NCBI GenBank assembly: GCA_016209585.1
Contig: JACQVU010000121.1
Location: forward strand, 1 to 11,336
DNA from: Planctomycetota bacterium
GTDB taxonomy: Bacteria; Planctomycetota; UBA8742; JACQVU01
Direction: 5' to 3'
DNA length: 11,336 bases
The notes beneath the pieces were generated by a model. That model made no database searches, was not told where the DNA came from, and saw nothing but the letters and a program-made list of their open reading frames with translations. How positions within the stretch are numbered: the first letter of the stretch is position 1; each line of letters opens with the position of its first letter. Positions 1 through 7,200 of this stretch are shown piece by piece. A program made the translations under genes and the position numbers.

Positions 1-498
1 CTATCGCCCCCCCGCCTGCGACCCGGCCTCCTCCAGCCCGCGGCCGGGGAGGCGGGAGGCGATGTCGCGCAGCATGTGGCGGGCGTCGGCGTATTGTTTA
101 AGGTGGATCTGCGCCCGGCGCTCGCCCGCCACGATCTCCAGGAGGTAATGGCTCGTGGCGATGTACCCCCCGGGGCGCTGGGGGCGCCCGTCCACCAGCA
201 CTTCGGCGGCATCGGTCCAGGCGATCTCCGCCCCCGCGCCCGGCAGGAGGTGGGCGACGCGGATGGTGTTCTCGTCCAGCGCCACGTCGCGGAAGAAGAG
301 CGCTCGCCAGGTCAGCAGCGAGCCGAGCGCGCCGACCACCGCCGCCCCAACCGCCGCCGCCAGCAGGACGGGATCCTCAGCCGCCCCGGTGGCCGCCATC
401 CACGCCGCGCCGCCCAGACCGGCGGCCTCCACCACCGTGGCTGGGAGGAAGATCGGCAGGCGGTGGCGGAAGCGGATGCGATAGCGGCGTGGGGGCAT
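1..498 (-). CDS. Small membrane protein, two TM helices plus PH-like domain
   Basis: A 165-aa hypothetical inner-membrane protein, complete in the window (TAG at 3..1). Residues about 14-38 and 42-69 form two hydrophobic segments joined by a short loop (AATGAAEDP), so both ends probably lie on the same side of the membrane. The rest (about 70-150) alternates short beta strands and ends in an amphipathic helix (YADARHMLRDIASRL); the pattern 'ALDENTIRVAHLL...AEIAWTDAAEVLVDG' resembles bacterial PH-like domains that follow a TM hairpin. That family assignment is inference from pattern. The ATG at 498 overlaps the upstream aldolase stop as TGATG, so translation is probably coupled. The frame stays open far upstream, but that extension is Arg/His-rich and antisense-like. 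It is the last gene of the gatB-aldolase operon inside the window; any functional link to those enzymes is unproven. Confidence 0.8.
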   Translation of the reverse strand: MPPRRYRIRFRHRLPIFLPATVVEAAGLGGAAWMAATGAAEDPVLLAAAVGAAVVGALGSLLTWRALFFRDVALDENTIRVAHLLPGAGAEIAWTDAAEVLVDGRPQRPGGYIATSHYLLEIVAGERRAQIHLKQYADARHMLRDIASRLPGRGLEEAGSQAGGR

Positions 499-1352
499 CA
501 GGCGTGCGGGGCCGGCGCGCGCCGGGGCGGAGGCGGAGCCGGGCGGCGCGCGACGTGGTCGTCGGTGCAGCAGGCGATCACGGGGTTCTTGAGGCCGAAC
601 TTGGGCCGCAGTGCCAGTAAGCGGTTCACCTCGTCGGCCGGCAGTTCGCGCACCCGGCCCAGGAGCCGGGCCTTCAGCAGGATCTCGGCGGTGTGCTCCA
701 GTTTCTCCAGTTTGTAATAGGCGTTCCAGAGCGACTCGTCGACCGTCAGCGAGCCGTGGCGGTCGAGCATCACGGCGTCGCAGGTGCGGATGAAGTCGCG
801 GATCACGGCCGGCACCTCTTCGGTGGTGGGCGTCGCGTAGGGCGCGATGGGAATGGCCCCCAGTTGCACCACCACCTCCGGGATGACGCACTGGCACAGC
901 GTCAACCCCGCCAGCGTGAACGCGATGGCCGTCGGCGGGTGGGCGTGCACCACCGCGGCCACGTCGGGCCGCTCCTCGTACACCGCCACGTGCATCCGGA
1001 ACTCCGTCGAGGGCGTGCGCGTTTCGCCACCCAGCGGCTGGCCTCGCCGGTCCACGCGGATCATCATCTCCGGCTTCATCCGCGCTTTCGACACCCCCGA
1101 AGGCGTGATGATGATGCCCCCGTCGTCGCATAAGGCCGAGATGTTTCCGTCCGTCGCAGCCACGTAGTTCTTCTCCCAGCAGCGCCGGCCGATGTCGCAG
1201 ATGATCTCCCGCGCCTCCTTCTCGGCCAACCGCTTGCCCGTCGCAGCGGCGAAGTAGCCGGCCGCGGCCGGTGTCGCGGCCTTGCCTTCCTGGCTCGCCG
1301 GGGCGGCCGCCGGGGCGGCCGCGTCACGGCTTGGGAAAAAGAGGCTGGGCAT
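498..1352 (-). CDS. Class II aldolase/adducin family protein (fuculose-phosphate aldolase-like)
   Basis: A 284-aa zinc-dependent class II aldolase of the FucA/AraD/adducin fold, which usually cleaves or epimerises phosphorylated ketoses. Seen in the sequence: the phosphate-binding TDGN at 67-70 and TPSG at 83-86; the catalytic acid E117 in STEFRMH; zinc ligands H136 and H138 in HAHPP and H199 in DRHGS, corresponding by family knowledge to E. coli FucA Glu73, His92, His94 and His155. The third-His motif is usually NHG; here it is RHG. The family core begins near residue 42 and runs to about 235. The N-terminal 41 residues are Ala-rich and the C-terminal tail (268-284) is Pro/Arg-rich, both unusual. 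The ATG at 1352 overlaps gatB by 29 nt; an in-frame TTG at 1229, just before the core (LAEKEAREI), is an alternative start. The substrate cannot be told; the neighbours include no sugar kinase or isomerase. Confidence 0.9.
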   Translation of the reverse strand: MPSLFFPSRDAAAPAAAPASQEGKAATPAAAGYFAAATGKRLAEKEAREIICDIGRRCWEKNYVAATDGNISALCDDGGIIITPSGVSKARMKPEMMIRVDRRGQPLGGETRTPSTEFRMHVAVYEERPDVAAVVHAHPPTAIAFTLAGLTLCQCVIPEVVVQLGAIPIAPYATPTTEEVPAVIRDFIRTCDAVMLDRHGSLTVDESLWNAYYKLEKLEHTAEILLKARLLGRVRELPADEVNRLLALRPKFGLKNPVIACCTDDHVARRPAPPPPRRAPAPHA

Positions 1353-2787
1353 GCGGACGTGCCCGGATCCGTTCGAAGATGGCGGGAAGCGCCTTGGGGT
1401 CGGCCGCGCCCCGCGAGAGTTTCATGCACTGCCCCACCAGCGATTTCAGCGCCGCCTCCTTGCCGCCCAGGTAGTCCTGCCAGGCGCGGGGCGCGGCGGC
1501 GATGGCCTTTTCGGCGAGCGACTCCATGGCCCCGGCGTCGCGCACGGCCCGACCCCCGCGCGAGTCCACGATGGCCTCCACGGGCCGGTCGTCGTCGAAC
1601 ATCGCCTCCAGAATCTCCTTGGCCTTCAGTTTCTGCACTTCGCCCTGCTCCACCAGCCGGATTAACTCGGCCAGCCGTGCCGGCGTGACGGGAGAGTGGG
1701 CCACGGCCAGCCGCCGGGCGTTGAGGTTGGCCTTGAAGTCCTGCGTCACCCAGTTAGCCACCTTCTTCGGCGAATCGGGGAAGAGGCGCGCCGTTTCGTC
1801 GAAGAAGAGCGACAGCGGTTGCTCGTCGCAGATGACCTCCGCGTCGTAGCGCGACAGCCCCATCTCACGCTGGTAGCGGGCGATCTTGGCCAGCGGCAGT
1901 TCGGGGATTTCCGCGGCCACCTCGCGGACCCAGGCCTCGCCTATCTCCACCACCGGCAGGTCGGGGTCGGGGAAGTAGCGGTAGTCGTGCGCCTGTTCCT
2001 TGGATCGCAGCAGCCGCGTGACGCCGGCGGCCTCGTCCCACAGGCGGGTCTCCTGGCGGATCGTTCCGCCGGCTTCGATCACCTCGCGGTGGCGGACGAC
2101 TTCATGCGCCAGCGCCTTCTCCACGGCGCGGAAGGAGTTGAGGTTCTTGATCTCCACCTTGACGCCGAACTTCTCCTGCCCCACCGGCCGGATGGAGACG
2201 TTGGCGTCGCAGCGCAGGCTGCCTTCCTCCATGTTGCAGTCGGAGACGCCCAGGTACTTGAGCGTCAACTTCAGGTTCGTCAGGTATTGATGGGCCTCGG
2301 CCGGCGAGCGCAGGTCCGGTTCGCTCACGATCTCCAGCAGCGGCGTGCCGCAGCGGTTGAGGTCCACGGCGCTGGCGCGGTGGTCGGTGGAGTGAAGCAG
2401 TTTCCCGGCGTCCTCCTCCAGGTGGATGCGGGTGATGCCGATCCGTTTGGCGTCGCCGTTCTGGCCGATCTCCAGCCAGCCGCCGGCGCAGTAGGGCATG
2501 TCGAACTGGGAGATCTGGTAGGCCTTGGGCAGGTCGGGGTAGAAGTAGTTTTTGCGGTCGAACTTCGTGTGGCGCGCCACCTTCGCGTGGAAGGCCAGCG
2601 CGGCCTTGATGGCGTGGTCGAAGGCCCGCTTGTTGACCACGGGCAGCGCGCCGGGCAGGCCGAGACAGACCGGGCAGACCAGCGTGTTCGGCTCCGCGCC
2701 GAACTCCGCGCGGCAGGCGCAGAACATTTTGGTCCGCGTGGCCAGTTGCACGTGGACTTCAAGGCCGATGACGGTTTCGTAGTTCAT
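1324..2787 (-). CDS. gatB: Asp-tRNA(Asn)/Glu-tRNA(Gln) amidotransferase subunit B
   Basis: GatB is the tRNA-binding kinase subunit of the cytoplasmic GatCAB complex, which phosphorylates and then amidates misacylated Glu-tRNA(Gln) and/or Asp-tRNA(Asn). At 487 aa it matches the family's usual length. The N-terminus MNYETVIGLEVHVQL is diagnostic; the structural zinc site is C23-x-C25 with C38-x2-C41 (CPVCLGLPG). Further hallmarks are the LEEDAGKLLH block, EIVSEPDLRSP near residue 152, and YRYFPDPDLP near 270. The C-terminal helical GatB/YqeY tRNA-binding domain covers about 335-480. The ATG at 2787 lies directly before the conserved start, although no good Shine-Dalgarno precedes it. Oddly, neither gatA nor gatC is adjacent: the gene heads an operon whose next members are an aldolase and a membrane protein, and an unrelated gene diverges upstream. 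GatA and GatC are presumably encoded elsewhere. Confidence 0.97.
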   Translation of the reverse strand: MNYETVIGLEVHVQLATRTKMFCACRAEFGAEPNTLVCPVCLGLPGALPVVNKRAFDHAIKAALAFHAKVARHTKFDRKNYFYPDLPKAYQISQFDMPYCAGGWLEIGQNGDAKRIGITRIHLEEDAGKLLHSTDHRASAVDLNRCGTPLLEIVSEPDLRSPAEAHQYLTNLKLTLKYLGVSDCNMEEGSLRCDANVSIRPVGQEKFGVKVEIKNLNSFRAVEKALAHEVVRHREVIEAGGTIRQETRLWDEAAGVTRLLRSKEQAHDYRYFPDPDLPVVEIGEAWVREVAAEIPELPLAKIARYQREMGLSRYDAEVICDEQPLSLFFDETARLFPDSPKKVANWVTQDFKANLNARRLAVAHSPVTPARLAELIRLVEQGEVQKLKAKEILEAMFDDDRPVEAIVDSRGGRAVRDAGAMESLAEKAIAAAPRAWQDYLGGKEAALKSLVGQCMKLSRGAADPKALPAIFERIRARPHAQPLFPKP

Positions 2788-2838
2788 GGCGGCGACACCA
2801 GCGCGGTTCCCGGTGCCGGCTCACCGGATCGGTGGAAC

Positions 2839-2867
2839 ATGATGGTCCGCGCCGGCCCGCGACGCAA
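2839..2867 (-). promoter_or_regulatory. Candidate promoter of the gatB operon
   Basis: On the minus strand, TTGCGT (2867..2862) and CATCAT (2844..2839) are separated by 17 bp. The -35 keeps only the TTG core and the -10 matches four of six consensus positions. Transcription would begin near 2832, about 45 nt before the gatB ATG. The spacing is ideal but the boxes are weak; random occurrence in such a gap is possible. Confidence 0.25.
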
Positions 2868-2980
2868 GACCGCCGCCACCCAGGAGATGGGACGCCCGCG
2901 ACGCCGCCACGCCTGGTCGTGGACAGCGCGCGGGCGGTCGGCGACGATAGCGCCTCGGCCGGCGACGTGCGCGCGGCCGG

Positions 2981-2986
2981 AAGGAG
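2981..2986 (+). promoter_or_regulatory. Shine-Dalgarno AAGGAG of the 420-aa secreted protein gene
   Basis: AAGGAG lies six bases before the ATG at 2993 and fixes that start. It is the only clear Shine-Dalgarno sequence in the window: the gatB, 1360-aa, 622-aa and 93-aa genes have none of comparable quality. Confidence 0.75.
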
Positions 2987-2992
2987 CGCCCC

Positions 2993-4255
2993 ATGCCGCG
3001 TCCGATCACCGCCGATCCCCCCCGCCGCGGCGCGTCGCGCGCGTTCGCGGCGCTCGCCCTCGCGCTCTGGCTCTCGTTCGTGTTCCCCGCGCTGGGGAGT
3101 TCGTCGCCGCCCACCTCCTTCGTCCACGAACAGGATCCCCTCGCCACGCTCGGCCGCGTGGCCGTGGCCGTTGGCTTCCACGGGCCGGAACAGCGCGTGG
3201 CCCGGTGGCTGGGCGGCCTGCTCGAAGTGCTGGGCTTCGACGTGCAGGCCCCGCCGCCCGTGCGCGACGCCGACACGCTCTTCCCGCTCTCGCCCGCGCC
3301 GGGCGACCTGGACGCGCGGGTCGCCCGGGCCGTCGAGGATCAACTGCGCGAGCGGGGCTACTCGCCCCGGCCAATCACCGTCCCCGCGGAGAACGGCGAG
3401 GCCAGGGCGCGCGACCTCTGCGCCGCCGCCGCCGCCCAGGGCGCCGACCTGCTCCTGCTGGTCCGCTACTCCGTGGCGCTGGAGTGGAGCATCCCCCGCG
3501 ATGACCTCCCCGCCACGCGCCAGAGCCACGAGCGCGTGGACTCGAAATACGGCGTGATGATCCTTCCGAGCGCGGCGGCCTTCGACCCCGCCACGGCGCG
3601 CCGCGCCTGGGGGTTCGAAGAGTTCCGCCCCGACGCCGTGACCGCCACGACGCGGTACGCCGAGACGCTGCCGCGGCCGCCGGAGGAACGCGCCCGCCTG
3701 GCTCCGCTTTTCGATCGCGTGGCGAAGAAAGTCGCCCCGCACTTCCTCCTGCCGCCCGGCGCGCGGGATTTCCACGAATTCCCGCGCTGCCAGGCGACCC
3801 CCACGCTCGACTGGCCAAATCCCCCGCCCGCCGCCGCGGTGGGGCCGGCGCCGGGCGACGACCTGGACGCGGACCTCGCGCGGCTCTTCGGAACCCCGCG
3901 ACCGCCGTCGGCGTCCGGCGGCGCGGGCGAGCCGACGCCCGCCCACGCTCAACAGATGCTTCAGGTGGAGATGATCGTGTCGGTCGAGGGGGCCACGCCC
4001 CCCCAAGCCGCGAAGTTCCGCGAAATCCTGGCGAACGTTGGCGTGCGGCCGGAGAGCGACGCGAAGGACGCCACGCTTCTCCTCGCCGAGATGAGCCGCG
4101 ATCAGGTGACCCACATGCTCGGCGACGCCCGGAGCGCCGGCGTTCCGCTCACCACTCGCGCCACGGGCGTCCAACGGAACCGCGGCGTCGCGGTCGTGGA
4201 GTTCCGCTTTCCCGCCGCGGCCGCCGGCGCGGCTCCTCCCCCGGGCGGGAAGTGA
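2993..4255 (+). CDS. Secreted protein with C-terminal alpha/beta domain, unknown function
   Basis: A 420-aa protein of unknown function. Residues about 10-16 are basic and 17-36 hydrophobic (AFAALALALWLSFVFPALG), followed by SSSPP, so it is probably exported by a signal peptide or held by an N-terminal anchor; no lipobox cysteine is visible. The middle (about 50-265) alternates helices and strands, including a repeated motif of helix then hydrophobic strand (ARDLCAAAAAQGADLLLLV), as in periplasmic or lipoprotein domains. A Pro/Ala/Gly-rich linker (about 270-318) leads to a compact C-terminal domain (about 320-413) of strand-helix-strand-helix-strand pattern (LQVEMIVSVEG, AAKFREILANVGV, ATLLLAEMSRDQVTHML, GVAVVEFRF). 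That tail resembles the domain found at the end of some anti-sigma factor proteins, a low-confidence comparison. The start is supported by AAGGAG upstream. It is convergent with the 1360-aa gene, 24 bp between stop codons, and divergent from gatB. Confidence 0.8.
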   Translation: MPRPITADPPRRGASRAFAALALALWLSFVFPALGSSSPPTSFVHEQDPLATLGRVAVAVGFHGPEQRVARWLGGLLEVLGFDVQAPPPVRDADTLFPLSPAPGDLDARVARAVEDQLRERGYSPRPITVPAENGEARARDLCAAAAAQGADLLLLVRYSVALEWSIPRDDLPATRQSHERVDSKYGVMILPSAAAFDPATARRAWGFEEFRPDAVTATTRYAETLPRPPEERARLAPLFDRVAKKVAPHFLLPPGARDFHEFPRCQATPTLDWPNPPPAAAVGPAPGDDLDADLARLFGTPRPPSASGGAGEPTPAHAQQMLQVEMIVSVEGATPPQAAKFREILANVGVRPESDAKDATLLLAEMSRDQVTHMLGDARSAGVPLTTRATGVQRNRGVAVVEFRFPAAAAGAAPPPGGK

Positions 4256-4279
4256 TCCACGTTCACCGCCGCACGCGGG

Positions 4280-7200
4280 TCACTCCCGCAGCAGGCGGCG
4301 GAGGGCGAGAAGCAGGAAGAGAAGCCCGCCCGCGCGGCCGAAGAGGCGCTGGGCACGGTAGAGCGTGCGGGCCGGGGAAGCCGGGCGGGGCGAGCCGACC
4401 CCGGCGTCGGCGCTGGCGTCGACGCCCGCCCGCGCGTCCCGAAAATGGATGTCGGCGAAGTCGAACGTCATCGCCGCCGCCGACACCACCAGCGGAAAGG
4501 CCATTCCGCGGGTAAGCGGTTCGTCGGCCTCGCGGCTCCACGCCGCCTCGGACCGTGGCGGCTGAATGTCGCCCCGGAAGGCTGTTCCGTACAGGAGCGC
4601 GCAGAGCAACGCGCCGCCCGCGAGCCACCAGAGGACGCGGCCGGGCGAGGTGAGCGCCCCGGTCCCGGCGTGCAGCGCCCAGTGGCCGGAGAGCGCCGCG
4701 ACGCGAGAGAGGCGGGTGGCCAGCGTTTCGGCCGCGCGCACGGCGCAGAGCAGCGCCAGCCGGGCGGGCCGCGCGGCGAGCAGTACGCGAAGGCGGGCGG
4801 CGACGCCCTGGACGGCCGCGAGTTGGCGGCGGACGCGCGCCAACTTGGCCAGCGCGTCGTCGTGGATCGCGCGGGCGCGGCGCGAGACCGGCAGAGCCGC
4901 GCGGACGGCCCCGGCCAGGAGCGGAAACAGAACGACGCCCGCGGCCGCCAGCAGCAGGGCGGCGGGCGGGAGCGCGTCCAGCGCGCCAGCCAGGACGTTC
5001 CATGCGGCGACGGCGAGCACGCCGAGCGCGGCGAGGAAGAGGAACGCCGGCGCCCCGATCCCCACCACCCACGCGGCGGCGGCCGCCGGAAGCGCGCGGG
5101 CCGCGTGAGGTTCGGCGTCGAAGCCCAGGATGAGGTCGGTGGCCGTGCGCCCGTGGGCGCGCAGGCCGTCGATGCGCTCGCGCAGATCGAGCGCGCTGGC
5201 GGCGCGGGTGGCCCAATCGGCGTCGCCGCGCTGTCCGGCGCGCCGCCAGCCGGCGCGAAGCAGGAGCATGGTCTCGCGGGCGCGGTCGAGGCGGTCAGCC
5301 TCCCGTTGGCGGTCGGAGACCGCCGCCGCCGCCTCTTCCCAGAACCGCCGGGCCGGTGGAGCAGGCGGGACATCGAGGGCCGCCAACGAGGTTCCGGCCG
5401 CGACCTCCGCCCCGGCGCCGGCGGGGCCGTGCGTGGCCGCGTCCGCATCGGGGAAGAGCGCCGCGCGATACTCCCACACCTTGACCAGCCAGCCGCGGCC
5501 CTTGGGGGGGGCGGCCGTTCCCACGGCGTCGGTCCTGCGGCGGTTGAGGCGGAATCCATCCAAGCCGGTGAGCAGCCGGGCGGCCGCGGCCTCGGCGATC
5601 GCCGACCACCAGGGGCGCGTGGCTTCGGCGTGCCGCCGACTCCACAACTCTTCGGCGCGCGCCACCTCACGCAAGAGGGGCAGAAGGCGAAAGGCCACGG
5701 CGCTCACGGCGACCTCGCGTTCGGGCCGCGGTTCGCCGCTCTCCGCGGCGTCCGTGTCGTTCGCCGGGGGGGTCGATCCGCCGCCGGGGGTGGCGCGCGC
5801 CTCGTCCGCTCGCCTCGCGGCCGCGGCCAGCCAGCGGCCGGCGAGGAGGCGCACCTCGAAGGCGTGGGTGCGTTCCAGGTCCGGGGCCGCGCCGCCGGTT
5901 TCAGCCAAGGCCTCGCGGATAAGCGCCTGCGCCTCTTCCACGACCGAGGGCGCCGGTGGAGGTGGTGGCGGGCCATCCCCGCCAGGCGTCGGACCGCCCG
6001 CCGGCGGAAGGAGAGGGGACGAGGGCGGGGCCGTCGGGCGCGCGGACGGCCCGCGGGCAAGCGCCAGGCGGGTGAGCAGACCATCGGGTCCGGACAGTTC
6101 GTCATCCAGGCGCGCCCGGCGCCGCTGGGCGAAGCGGCGCAAGGCCAGGGCGTCGCTCTCCCCGAGCAGGATCTCCTCGCGCGTGACGCCCAGTTCCGCG
6201 AAGGAGCAGCGGGCCAGGGCGGCGTCGCCCAGCCACGCCGTTCCCGGGAGTTGAACGCGCCGCGTGAACTTCGCGTTGGTGAAGTCGATCGCCGGTCCGC
6301 CTTCCGGCGGGGGCAGGAGCAGGCAGCCGCTCACGCGGAAGTCGGCGTGGGAGCGAGCGGAGGCCAGGCGCAGGCCGCCGGCCAGGAGCGCGTCTTCTAT
6401 CGAGAATTCCGCGCCGGCCGGGGCCACGTGCGCGCCGCTGAAATCCACCGGGCCGAGGAAGAGCGCCTGGTCGAAGGCCCAGTCGGACTCCAAACGCGCG
6501 CCCGGGGCGGAGAACCCCTTGAGGAACGTGCTGGCCGCGAGGTTGCCGGAGGCGAGGAAACGGGCGTCCCGGGCGATCACCCGACGCTCGAAAACGTCAG
6601 CGGTCAGGTCGAAGCCGCCGCGGAACTCGGTGGCGGAGAAGTCCACGGCCTCCGCCACGCGGCACCTCGCCATGCGAAAGCGGCGGAAGCACGTGGCGCC
6701 GGTGAAGTCAGCGGCGCCGAGGAGACGCAGGTCGATGAAGTCCGCCCCTCCCAGGAGGCGCGCGCCGTCCAGGCGGAGCGCGCCGCGCACCTGGCAGCGG
6801 GCCAGCGTCACCGGCTCGCCCGCAGTCAACGCCGACGCGGCGGCGTGGCCCCCCACCAGCAGAGAGTGCAGCGAGACCCCGCCCGCCACGGTGAGGTGGG
6901 AGAGGCGCAGGATGCGCGCCACGGTGGTGGCCGACGCCCGCACCGCGCCGCCCACCGCGCCGCCCGTGAGGAACAGGTTGCCCCCGAACCAGCAACCGCG
7001 AACCTCGAACGAAGCGATCACCGACCCGCCCGCGAACTCCACGTCGCCGACGGCGCGGCACCCTTCCATCTCCACCAGACCGAGGCGCGCGCCCCGCGCG
7101 TCGACGCCGCCCACCAACCGGCAACCGGAGAGCAAAAGACCATCGGGCGCCACCGCGTCGGTGAGGTCCACCCGGCCGCCGACCAGCACGCCGTGCAGCG

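Noticed and set aside
499..1131. Upstream extension of the 165-aa membrane protein frame
   Set aside because: It reads through the aldolase gene in another frame and is His/Arg-rich; the ATG at 498 with the TGATG junction is the natural start.
1696..4174. Long open frames antisense to gatB (plus, 1696-3504) and to the 420-aa gene (minus, 2759-4174)
   Set aside because: GatB is unambiguous, and the 420-aa frame has a signal segment and a good Shine-Dalgarno sequence. The opposing frames are Arg/Gly-rich shadows.
4280..4640. Calling the 1360-aa protein a functional potassium channel
   Set aside because: Both filter glycines are absent, so conduction or potassium selectivity cannot be asserted.
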